A DNA stretch of 64,000 nt, taken from the NCBI GenBank assembly GCA_014238335.1, contig JABABI010000022.1:1-64000 (forward strand), given 5' to 3'. Of this stretch, positions 8,375-16,043 are shown piece after piece; the first letter of the stretch is position 1; the number at the start of each line of letters is the position of its first letter. The notes beneath the pieces are model-generated. The model was given only the letters and a program-made list of their open reading frames with translations. It had not been told where the DNA came from and made no database searches. The stretch is from Fuerstiella sp. (GTDB lineage: Bacteria > Planctomycetota > Planctomycetia > Planctomycetales > Planctomycetaceae). Made by a program: the position numbers and the translations under genes.

Positions 8375-9490
8375 CTACGCCAGCGGATCAGACGTCCCAG
8401 CGCTGGGGCTGAACTTACAAAGTTGAATGCCGGCGACGTAAAGAATGATCAGCGGAAACATCATCAGCAGCATGCTTTGAGGGTCGGATGGCGTAAGCAG
8501 CATGGACGCGATGGAAATGACCAGTATCGCCATCCGCCAGTTTTCCGAATATCCCTTGACCGTCATAACTCCGATCCGTTCAAGGAACAGCATGATCAGT
8601 GGCAACTGAAAACTGATGCCAAACATGACTGGCAGCATCAAAGCCAGACTGATGTATTCTGACAGCCGTGGCTGGATTTCGATGCCCAGCCATTTGTTGA
8701 AACTGATCAGAAAATCCAGCACGATCGGAAAGACAAAGAAGTAGCAGAAAATGGCTCCTGCCAGAAACAGCCCCAGGCTCATGGGCAGATAGATATAGAC
8801 GTGTTTTCGTTCGCTGGGGAACAGGCCTGCCGCCACAAACAGCCAGATCTGATAGAAGACCCACGGTGATGTCAGAACAAAACCAGCCACCATGCTGATT
8901 TTGATATACGTCATAAACGCCTCTTCAACCTTGAAGGTCACCGGCCGGTTGAAGCGATCGGCCGTCCTCTTGAAAAGTGCAATCTCTTCGGACTTCAGCA
9001 CAAGCGGAACAGAAATGTCAGTAGCTGCCTGTGCGGCGGTGTCCTCGGCGGCAGCGGTGTCAGAATCAGCGGTGTCAGAATCAGCGGTGTCCGGCTGAGG
9101 CACATCCACGACGATATCCGGAACCGCCGCCTTGATGGCGCTGCGAAGACTTTCCAGAGGAATTTCGACGACCAGTTCATCCTCGGCAAGCGCTGATTCC
9201 ATGACGACTTCGGGCGGTTCTTCTTCCTCTTTGTCAGAAAATAGTTGCTCCAGAAATCCCGTGAAGTCCATGCCGCCAAGATCATCTTCCGCGACAGGCT
9301 GGTTGTTACGGCGCAGTGCGTCGTCGATCGGCTGGCGCAGAACACCAATGATCTTATCGCCGAAGAACAGTGCAGCGACGACACCGATCACAAGGCCCAC
9401 AAGCGCCTTCCAGACGTGAACACGCAACACCTCAAGGTGTTCGCCGAAGGTCATCGTGGAATCGTCAAAAAGGTCGCGGTTACGTGGCAT
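8375..9490 (-). CDS. tatC: Twin-arginine translocase subunit TatC with large first-loop insertion
   Basis: 371 residues from the ATG at 9490, preferred over the TTG at 9508 because GAGGA lies 6-7 nt before it. The N-terminal TMTFGEHLEVLRVHVWKALVG matches the TatC signature FxEHLxELR, followed by TM1. Typical TatC is about 250 residues; here an extra stretch of about 130-150 residues sits between TM1 and TM2 (residues about 60-200). It is acidic, with EEEEPPE and a DTADSDTADSDT repeat. TM2 onwards (KVEEAFMTYIKISMVAGFVL, SPWVFYQIWLFVAAGLFPSERK) is normal, and the P-S-E-R-K loop signature is intact. TatC is the twin-arginine receptor in the inner membrane. No tatA is in the window; a Tat substrate candidate lies at 31.4 kb. 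Confidence 0.92.
   Translation of the reverse strand: MPRNRDLFDDSTMTFGEHLEVLRVHVWKALVGLVIGVVAALFFGDKIIGVLRQPIDDALRRNNQPVAEDDLGGMDFTGFLEQLFSDKEEEEPPEVVMESALAEDELVVEIPLESLRSAIKAAVPDIVVDVPQPDTADSDTADSDTAAAEDTAAQAATDISVPLVLKSEEIALFKRTADRFNRPVTFKVEEAFMTYIKISMVAGFVLTSPWVFYQIWLFVAAGLFPSERKHVYIYLPMSLGLFLAGAIFCYFFVFPIVLDFLISFNKWLGIEIQPRLSEYISLALMLPVMFGISFQLPLIMLFLERIGVMTVKGYSENWRMAILVISIASMLLTPSDPQSMLLMMFPLIILYVAGIQLCKFSPSAGTSDPLA
9060..9089 (-). repeat. 15-bp direct repeat inside tatC
   Basis: Two perfect copies of TCAGAATCAGCGGTG in tandem, flanked by partial copies (GCAGCGGTG before, TCCGGCTG after). They encode the repeated DTADS block in the TatC insertion. The length is a multiple of three so the frame is kept. 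This looks like replication-slippage growth of a low-constraint loop. Confidence 0.85.
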
Positions 9491-9601
9491 TTGTTTCCTC
9501 ACCGGCAACGGCGAATTCAGTGGTTTCCAGGAGCTGTTTCAGGATGTATCTTTTACGGTGGTGGGATGCGCCGGTTCACATAGGACTGCGGGCCTCCCGC
9601 A

Positions 9602-10459
9602 TCATGTCGTTGTCAGATTGCGGAAGCGTTCCAGCAGTTCGCCGGTCACCGACCCCGGTTTTCCCGTGCCGATGGTTCGACCGTCAAGACTGACGGCGGC
9701 GATGACTTCGGCCGCGGTTCCGGTCAGAAAACATTCGTCGGCTGTAAAAATGTCGTGCCGCACTAATGGAACTTCCTGTACTGCGATTCCCGCATTCCGG
9801 GCAAGTCCGATGACGGCATTACGCGTGAGTCCTTCCAGGATGCCTGCTTCCGGTGGTGGAGTCTTGAGCACACCGTTCTTAACGATGAAAATATTGTCAC
9901 CCGTACATTCCGCAACTTCGCCTTTGTGATTCAGCATCAAAGCTTCAACCGTGCCTGCATCCGTGCCTTCGATCTTGGCCAGGATATTGTTCAGGTAGTT
10001 CAGGGATTTGATACGCGGACTGAGTGCGGCAGAATGATTTCGAATGGTGCTGGCTGTGATCAGCTTCAGACCATTGTCGTACAGTTCCTGTGGATACAGA
10101 GAAATTGAATCCGCGATAATGATCACCTGCGGATTACTGGTGCGCTGTGGGTCGATGCCCAGTGTGCCTGCGCCACGTGTCACGACCAAACGTACATAGC
10201 CGTCGGCGATATCATTGGCGACGACGGTATCGCGCACCGCCTGAATCATCTGGTCCGGCGTCAGCGGGATTTCCAGCCGAATCGATAATGCACTTTCGTA
10301 CAGTCGGTCAATGTGTTCCCGTTCCAGAAACACCTTGCTGCCGTAGACGCGAATGCCTTCAAAAATGCCGTCACCGTACAGCAGTCCGTGATCAAACACA
10401 CTGACGACAGCCTGCTCCTCAGGGACCAGTTTTCCTGACAGATAAATCTGCAAAGACAT
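9602..10459 (-). CDS. ilvE: Class IV aminotransferase, branched-chain (IlvE-like)
   Basis: 285 residues from the ATG at 10459 (a TTG 15 nt upstream is the alternative). The fold-type IV PLP enzyme motifs are present: GLLYGDGIFEGIRVY at the N-terminus, RIKSLNYLNNILAKIEG with the PLP-binding lysine near residue 155, EALMLNHKGEVAECTGDNIFIVK, and DECFLTGTAAEV near the C-terminus. These fit branched-chain amino acid aminotransferase, which makes Leu, Ile and Val from their 2-oxoacids with glutamate. D-amino acid aminotransferase and ADC lyase share the fold, so the symbol is probable rather than certain. It lies about 110 bp upstream of tatC on the same strand. Confidence 0.82.
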   Translation of the reverse strand: MSLQIYLSGKLVPEEQAVVSVFDHGLLYGDGIFEGIRVYGSKVFLEREHIDRLYESALSIRLEIPLTPDQMIQAVRDTVVANDIADGYVRLVVTRGAGTLGIDPQRTSNPQVIIIADSISLYPQELYDNGLKLITASTIRNHSAALSPRIKSLNYLNNILAKIEGTDAGTVEALMLNHKGEVAECTGDNIFIVKNGVLKTPPPEAGILEGLTRNAVIGLARNAGIAVQEVPLVRHDIFTADECFLTGTAAEVIAAVSLDGRTIGTGKPGSVTGELLERFRNLTTT

Positions 10460-11277
10460 CTTGAGAACTCGCAATCATGTCATGAATGGAACGCCGCACA
10501 AATGTTCGGCGTCGTTCGATGAATCAATTCACCGTATTGTGTGGATTCCGGTCGCGGCTGGGCCTCACAGCCGCAGTTCGAACAGTCCTGAGGGCCGTCA
10601 CGCAACAGTGTCTGCACATGATGACGTCCAGAACACTGAATGTGTTCGCTGCTTTTATAACAACGCCCCGTGGCGGAAACACTGAGACGTACGGGCAAAT
10701 TCGTACTGTGCTCGAAGTTGTGTGACCTAACCCGTGAAAAACGAAAATCGAGCAGGCGAAAAGGGATATCAGCCCACTGGAATTGTTCCGGCCCTCGAAT
10801 TCTCGCTCGCGCTCCGGCTTGTCCGGCGATTCGCGTTGTTGAGATATTTTCCCTGCCGACCTGTTGTTCTGACCAATCATCCGCGCAGCTCCGCCCATAC
10901 CTTACGTGTTTTCCGGCAGGAGGCGGAAAAACCCAGGGAGGGGATGCATGTGTCGTTTGAGCAACGGTGATTCGCAACAAAAGTGCTGTTCATGCAGTTG
11001 CGTTTAATGCTTTTGGCAATTCACCCTGATTACCGGTTTTAAACATTCTGTTTGAGGCCATCCGGCATGTCCGGCGCAGTGGTCTGTGGTCTGATGATTG
11101 CGAGCACTGAGAATTCTGCACTTGAAGTTCGAATCTTAGAATTGGAAGATCAAAGACGCGTACGTGAGGCGCATGCCGGTGTAGATTTCGTTCATGTGAA
11201 ACCGCGACATTCACAGAGCCAGGAACCGCGACCATGCGGTGCTTCTCTGCCAGAGCGTGAGTACAGGAAGACAATCA
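10460..11277. other. Intergenic stretch of about 820 bp, divergent promoters
   Basis: It lies between the start of the minus-strand aminotransferase gene and the plus-strand dapF gene, so it must carry promoters for both. The ORF track lists overlapping frames on both strands, but none shows a recognisable domain, signal peptide or good ribosome site. I see a weak hairpin TTTTCCG/CGGAAAA near 10909-10930. Nothing else is supported. Confidence 0.5.
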
Positions 11278-12114
11278 TTGAGTGATATCGCGTTCATCAA
11301 AATGCACGGTGCGGGCAACGACTACGTCTTTATTGACGGATTCGTTACGCCCATGCCGCGGTCTCCGGAACAGCTGGCTCGCAAAGTCAGCGATCGGTAC
11401 TTCGGCATCGGAGCCGACGGATTGATCGTGATGTCACCAGTTGATCACGCTGATGTTGAGATGCGCATGTGGAATGCGGATGGAAGCGAAGGTGCGATGT
11501 GCGGTAATGGCGTCAGGTGCGTGGCGCTCTGGATGCACCGGCGGAACAGGAGTTCCGGCACCTGCCAGGTTCAGACCGCATCCGGAATGGTGACGGTCAT
11601 AACAGTGAAGCTGGATCGCAGTGGCAGCGGCGGAGTCTTCTCTGTGGACATGGGCCAGCCGAACGCAGCCACCGATTCGGAACGGCTGCCAGGCATCAGC
11701 CTGCCCGGCGCCGATTCGGATATTGAGTTCACAGCGGTGTCGCTCGGAAATCCGCATGCCGTCGTCTTTGTCGACGATTTAACTGATCGCGTCGTGCGGC
11801 ACGTGGGAAGTAAGGTTGAGCAACATTCACGTTTTCCCGATCGCACCAACGTGGAATGGGTGCAGGTGGTGTCCCCGACTGAAATCACTGTTCGCGTCTG
11901 GGAACGTGGCAGTGGAGAAACACTGGCCTGCGGTACCGGAGCATGCGCTGCGATCGTAGCGGCAATTCAGCGCGGATATTGTTCAGCGGATCATGAGATC
12001 ACCGTCAATATGCTCGGAGGACGGTTGCAGGTACGAATGGACGAAATCGGGAACATCTGGCTGACGGGGCCCGCTCAGGTCAGCTTTTCCGGGATACTGC
12101 CCGTCCAGGACTGA
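11278..12114 (+). CDS. dapF: Diaminopimelate epimerase
   Basis: 278 residues, the usual DapF length. The start is a TTG at 11278 preceded by AGGAAG at 7 nt; the upstream GTG at 11239 would add residues not seen in the family. The N-terminal FIKMHGAGNDYVFID is the family hallmark. Both catalytic cysteines are visible, in MCGNGVRCVALW (about residue 70) and ACGTGACAAIVAA (about residue 217). The enzyme interconverts LL- and meso-diaminopimelate in the cytoplasm, feeding lysine and peptidoglycan synthesis. It is noteworthy as planctomycetes were once thought to lack peptidoglycan. No other dap gene is adjacent. Confidence 0.95.
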   Translation: MSDIAFIKMHGAGNDYVFIDGFVTPMPRSPEQLARKVSDRYFGIGADGLIVMSPVDHADVEMRMWNADGSEGAMCGNGVRCVALWMHRRNRSSGTCQVQTASGMVTVITVKLDRSGSGGVFSVDMGQPNAATDSERLPGISLPGADSDIEFTAVSLGNPHAVVFVDDLTDRVVRHVGSKVEQHSRFPDRTNVEWVQVVSPTEITVRVWERGSGETLACGTGACAAIVAAIQRGYCSADHEITVNMLGGRLQVRMDEIGNIWLTGPAQVSFSGILPVQD

Positions 12115-12338
12115 CTGCTGAGCGAGCACCGTGGTCCTGGCCAAGACCACACCATCGCACGACCGGCCAAACGCGTGGAAAACTGCGGGTTGTCCGGTTT
12201 GCATGGTTCGACAGCAGAATTGCTGGGATTTATGGTCCAACATTCCCCCGAAAACGCCGGAAATCGCGATAGATATCGATGATCTGGGCGTCTTGTCTGC
12301 CACAAACACGCCACCTCAGTACGCTGAGCCTGTCTCCG

Positions 12339-13529
12339 ATGTACGTCCTGCCTCATCAATGCCAAACCCTCTGCCTGACAGCTTTGTTGCTTGCCGTTGC
12401 TGTTTGCGCCGACAGATTAGAGGCACAGGAGGACAAACGCGACGATAAGTCGACGAAGTCCGTAGAGCAACCGACGAAGTCGGTTCAGGAGTTGGTCGAG
12501 GGCCTGGGATCAGACAGTTTTACTGTGCGGCGGGCGGCCCGAGCAGCCCTTAAGGAGAGTGGTCAGACGGCGATTCCGGATTTGCGGAAGATCGAGTCGA
12601 CCAGTACTCTGGAAGTGAAGGCTCAGATTCAATCAATTCTGCGTTTGCTGGAACGCGAGTCATTCGGGGGCCGGTTGACTCAGCTGCAGAAGACGCTGGC
12701 TGCCGCAGATGCGAAGGTGCTGCCGGAATGGAAACGATTTTCCACGCTGGTTGGTTCTGACAGGAAATCGGTTGAGTTGTATCTTCGGCTGTTGAAGTCT
12801 GAAGCCGACCTGTTTGGTACAGCAATGAATTCACCAAAGACTCTGCCTGCGCAAATTCAGGTGCGGGTTGCTGAGCTGATTCAGACGACGCGGCCAGCCT
12901 CAGAGAAATCCGAACAGTTTTCCGTGGACTCTTATGCCGCTGTGTTGCTGCTGGCCGGTAACGGAGAGATTCGGTTACCGGGAGGCAGTTCCACGGGCAT
13001 CAGTGCGATGCTGAAGCAACCACAATTCATGGCCGCGGTTGGATCGCCGGAACATGGCAAAGCCTTCAGTCGTCTCGCGGGAGCCTACATTCTGCGAGAA
13101 CGTATCGCCCCCGCTGTGCTGATGTCCTTTGCTCGACGACATCCGATTCCTGAAGGACCGATCCTGGCTCGCAGAGTACTACAGACCGCTCGTGGCACAT
13201 ACCCACTGTCGGCTCTGATGTTGCTGGCCGAACAGGGGACTGTCCAGGATCTGCCATTGCTGGAGTCTCTGTTTAAGAACAAGTCAATCCTAATTGGGAA
13301 ACAAGACAGAACGGGTTATCTTGTCGAAATCGGCGACCTTGCTATTGTCGTCGCCATTCATCTTCGTGGCAAGGATCCCCGTGACTTCGGTTTTAATCCG
13401 AAAAGTGACCGCGCTCAGGCATTTCGCTTCGTGCCAGAGACAACGGGATTTGAGTCGGAGGATGCTCGAGCGAAAGCTCACGCCATCTACGCAGAAAGAT
13501 TCCCTGCCGACTCCGCAGTAGCTAAGTAA
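12339..13529 (+). CDS. Secreted HEAT-like repeat protein, function unknown
   Basis: 396 residues from the ATG at 12339, which begins a signal peptide (YVLPHQCQTLCLTALLLAVAVCADRLEAQ). The longer frame from 12279 is possible. After a charged linker with two copies of KSV(E/Q)-x-PTKSVQ-like sequence, residues 55-130 read like one or two HEAT units (LGSDSFTVRRAARAALKESGQTAIPDLRKI). The pattern of 'S-D-x-F-x-x-R-x-x-A-x-x-x-L' followed by a helix pair is common in planctomycete secreted proteins. The rest is helical without motifs. There is no clear ribosome site. It stands alone, about 220 bp after dapF. Confidence 0.7.
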   Translation: MYVLPHQCQTLCLTALLLAVAVCADRLEAQEDKRDDKSTKSVEQPTKSVQELVEGLGSDSFTVRRAARAALKESGQTAIPDLRKIESTSTLEVKAQIQSILRLLERESFGGRLTQLQKTLAAADAKVLPEWKRFSTLVGSDRKSVELYLRLLKSEADLFGTAMNSPKTLPAQIQVRVAELIQTTRPASEKSEQFSVDSYAAVLLLAGNGEIRLPGGSSTGISAMLKQPQFMAAVGSPEHGKAFSRLAGAYILRERIAPAVLMSFARRHPIPEGPILARRVLQTARGTYPLSALMLLAEQGTVQDLPLLESLFKNKSILIGKQDRTGYLVEIGDLAIVVAIHLRGKDPRDFGFNPKSDRAQAFRFVPETTGFESEDARAKAHAIYAERFPADSAVAK

Positions 13530-13796
13530 ACGGCGGAATGGTCCGGACGGATCTGCCTTGCTGTCTCAACGGTAGGCGATCAACGCAGCAGCCGATAGAC
13601 TGCCTGCTGCCCGATTGTCACCTGTTGCTCAAGCGTGGGCTGACAATGCCTGGCTAGAGCAGTCGTTTACTTAGTTCCGTAGACGATACTGGCTCGTGGG
13701 AGTCACCAAACTGCTGTTAAAAACACTCTTCGCGGCCACAAGTCAGCGTGAAACGCTGCGAACCGCAGCCAGACGCAACCCGCCAGAGAATCGATC

Positions 13797-14405
13797 GTGT
13801 CGGAATCAACTCACCCGGAAAATCAGGCAAGCCTGCGTCGCAGTCCCGAGCTGGTCAATCGTAATCAATCGCAATTGTTGGTTGTGGACGTGCAGCAAAG
13901 GCTGATGCCCGTCATTCACCATGCCGAGCGGATTGAAAACCGTATCGTTCTTCTGCTGGATGCTGCCGCGGCGCTGGGTGTTCCGGTCATCGTCTCTGAA
14001 CAATATCCTAAGGGACTGGGCGCGACGATTGATTCGATTGCTCAGCACCACGTTTCCAGGCAGCGGTTTGAGAAGATTCGGTTCAGTGCGGCCGAGGAAT
14101 TTCAGACACTCTGCGCGTCCGCCGATGCCGCCGTGGCAGTGGACCGCTGTGATCAGGTGGTCATCGTCGGCATTGAAGCGCACATCTGCGTCCTGCAGAC
14201 GGCCATGGATCTGCTGGCTCAGAGTTATCGGGTCTTCGTTGTTGAGGACGCGGTCAGCAGTCGTCGCGAGTCTGACCACCGCACGGCGATGAACCGCCTG
14301 CGCGATGCTGGCGCTGTGATTTGCACCGCCGAAAGCGTGGTCTTTGAATGGTGCGAAGAAGCCGGCACCGACGAATTTCGCGTCCTCAGCCGCCTGGTGC
14401 GGTAA
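13797..14405 (+). CDS. Isochorismatase-family cysteine hydrolase
   Basis: 202 residues with a GTG start. The catalytic triad of the family is visible: Asp in LLVVDVQQRLMP (about residue 30), Lys in RFEKIRFSA and Cys in VGIEAHICVLQTAMDL (about residue 123). The sequence resembles the small YcaC-like or nicotinamidase-related hydrolases rather than true isochorismatase; substrate unknown. It is a cytoplasmic enzyme by lack of signal. It is isolated, and the decayed IS3 element begins about 390 bp downstream on the opposite strand. Confidence 0.85.
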   Translation: MSESTHPENQASLRRSPELVNRNQSQLLVVDVQQRLMPVIHHAERIENRIVLLLDAAAALGVPVIVSEQYPKGLGATIDSIAQHHVSRQRFEKIRFSAAEEFQTLCASADAAVAVDRCDQVVIVGIEAHICVLQTAMDLLAQSYRVFVVEDAVSSRRESDHRTAMNRLRDAGAVICTAESVVFEWCEEAGTDEFRVLSRLVR

Positions 14406-14793
14406 TCCACCGAAGGGCAGGGACAAAACAACGCGTTCCGATCAGGCGTGTTCCCGCGATAGTGTTTGCCCTTTTGAGTTCTGTTCAACGTGAACCGGGG
14501 CGGCCGATCGTTCGCAAGATAACTCTCGGAGCTTTCGAACGCGCAGACTTTGTGGCGATCAGTAACACTGACGTGGTCGCAGAGGTTGTCGCAGACGTGC
14601 GATTCTGAATCTGTCTGCCTTTCGGCGACCGCCATTGTGTGGCTGACATTTACAGACCTCTGTCATCACATCAGGCTGTCTGTCGACAGCCGACGTGACC
14701 TTCAAAAAGCCTCAGCTCATTTTGCGAGGTATCGTAAATCTATGGAGAGGTGTTGATGAAGAAACGGGCAATTAATCGAGTTCTTCGCAGACA
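14406..14793. other. Intergenic stretch next to IS remnant
   Basis: I see no supported gene, RNA or terminator here. The transposase homology stops abruptly at about 14794, so this side of the element is missing its end and some of this DNA could be unrecognisable element remnant. Confidence 0.4.
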
Positions 14794-15474
14794 TCAATTG
14801 CTGCAATCGATGCCGTTGCAACGCGGGGCCGACCGAACCGCATGGCTGCAATACTGGCTGCCACGATCGGAATGATGAAGCAGTCCGATCACGTCATCGC
14901 GACGGCCTAACGCCATCTCCAACGCCGACAAATACACGTCTGTTGTCATTTCAACATCTATCGACCAGCCCACCACTTTGCGCGAATGAACGTCGATAAT
15001 AACCCCCAGGTAAAGCCACCCCGTGTTTGTCGAAATGTACGTCAGGTCGGAAACCCAGACTTCGTTCGGGCAATCGCGATAAAACTCACGATTGACTGTA
15101 TTTTTGCCACCGGAAGGCCGTGATTCGAATTCGTTGTGCAAATCCGTTGTGCAAATCCGTTGTGCAAATGTGAAAACGACGATGAGTCGAATCCATAATC
15201 GCCTCCTTTGGCATCAATTTCGCCACCGTGGTTTCGCAGATTTCAAAACCACGATCGACAAGTTCCAAGTGCATTCGAGGACTGCCGTACGAGTCCTTGT
15301 GACGCTCCGAACGAACCTGTTCTATCTGAGATATAAGTTCCGACTGACGCTGTGAACGGGCACTCACCGGGCGTTTTGCCAGGCACGGAATCCACTCCGA
15401 CTCACGTCCAGCACATCACACACCAATGGGATCGTCCACTCTTCGCGGTGCTGTGAAAAGAACTGAAACCTCAG
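14794..15474 (-). pseudogene. IS3-family transposase OrfB (DDE integrase), multiply frameshifted
   Basis: OrfB begins near 15474 with LRFQFFSQHREEW, overlapping the OrfA stop. It then needs three corrections to read through: one C added in the GGG/CCC run at 15369-15371 (WQNAPVSARSQRQ), removal of two copies of a 13-bp tandem repeat at 15132-15170 (RFHICTTNSNHG), and one A added in the run at 15101-15105 (LPVAKNTVNREF). The downstream part holds the DDE core: VWVSDLTYI with the first Asp and LLHHSDRGSQY with the second. The region carrying the third acidic residue is lost. It cannot encode an active transposase. Confidence 0.85.
15132..15170 (-). repeat. 13-bp tandem repeat, three copies, breaking orfB
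   Basis: On the plus strand CGTTGTGCAAATC occurs at 15132-15144 and 15145-15157, and CGTTGTGCAAATG at 15158-15170. Intact IS3 family sequence needs a single copy here, so two extra copies (26 bp, not a multiple of three) disrupt the reading frame. Confidence 0.9.
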
Positions 15475-15769
15475 TTGTTTTCCTGCGCGAAGAAGGCCGT
15501 CGCTTTTTTAGTATCTTACGTTCCATACGAAGACGGCCAACTTCCTTCCGCAGGCGATACAGCCCCTCCTGTTCGTCTTTCGAAAACCCCGACGAATCGT
15601 TGCCCTTACCGTATTTCTTGCGCCACGTCCGGAGCAAATTTTGATTGATCCCCAACTCCCGGGCCACCTGAACGGTCGTGTAACCCGGGTCTTCTACCAT
15701 TGATATCGCATTTTGACGAAACTCGTGACTGTATTTACGGTGGACTTGTTTCTCTGATTTCTTCGACAT
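15471..15769 (-). pseudogene. IS3-family transposase OrfA, frame-broken near its end
   Basis: The frame from 15769 encodes a helix-turn-helix protein (YSHEFRQNAISMVED, VARELGINQNLLRTWRKKY) followed by a leucine-zipper-like segment (LYRLRKEVGRLRMERKILKK). In the current frame it then runs into RRPSSRRK. Shifting by one base at the six-A run (15504-15509 on the plus strand as T) restores the family ending KKATAFFAQENN and a TGA at 15471-15473, so one A has probably been lost. A programmed -1 slip on the A-run is the alternative, because IS3 elements use such sites, but here the slip would only restore the OrfA tail rather than fuse it to OrfB. Confidence 0.8.
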
Positions 15770-15988
15770 CTCTTGCGTGTATTATAACACGCTTAGCTGA
15801 GCGTCCACTTTCCGTAGGGAACTCCACAACGCTGGGGAAACAAAACAAGTGGCGCTGTCCGACTAATGAGCCAGGACCGTCTGCGGCAATCGCTAAACTG
15901 CTGAAGTCTTTCCATGGTGAGCGGGCGATCCATCGGTCTGTTGTCCGGAATGCTCTGCGACCCGTGTGTTGGCAATCAATACCGGCGC

Positions 15989-16017
15989 AAAAAAAGCCGC
16001 GTCCGAGGGACGCGGCT
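15989..16017 (-). terminator. Rho-independent terminator of the Hsp70 gene
   Basis: A perfect 10-bp stem, AGCCGCGTCC / GGACGCGGCT (15995-16004 and 16008-16017), with the 3-nt loop GAG. On the minus strand it is followed by a run of seven T. It starts 27 nt beyond the stop codon of the Hsp70-like gene, which is transcribed toward it. It also separates that gene from the IS relic. Confidence 0.93.
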
Positions 16018-16043
16018 GAAGCCCATGGGCGTAGGCGGCAGAA

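Larger units (their letters stand above)
14794..15790 (-). mobile_element. Decayed IS3-family insertion sequence
   Basis: On the minus strand an IS3-type orfA (15769 downwards) and orfB (down to 14794) are recognisable but not intact. The orfB product loses its last part, stopping after HSDRGSQY and a short tail, before the final catalytic Glu region would be complete. No convincing terminal inverted repeats were found; the upstream end must lie somewhere in about 15775-15840. The stretch is therefore a non-autonomous relic with approximate ends. See the two pseudogene entries for the individual disruptions. Confidence 0.85.

Noticed and set aside
13530-13796. IS or integration remnants before the isochorismatase gene
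   Set aside because: Slightly repetitive GCTGCC-type text but no transposase reading frame, inverted repeat or direct repeat.
15481-15530. Programmed -1 frameshift in IS3 orfA/orfB
   Set aside because: The A-run is slippery, but the shift gives only the OrfA tail and a stop; OrfB is in the third frame and further broken, so ordinary decay is more likely.
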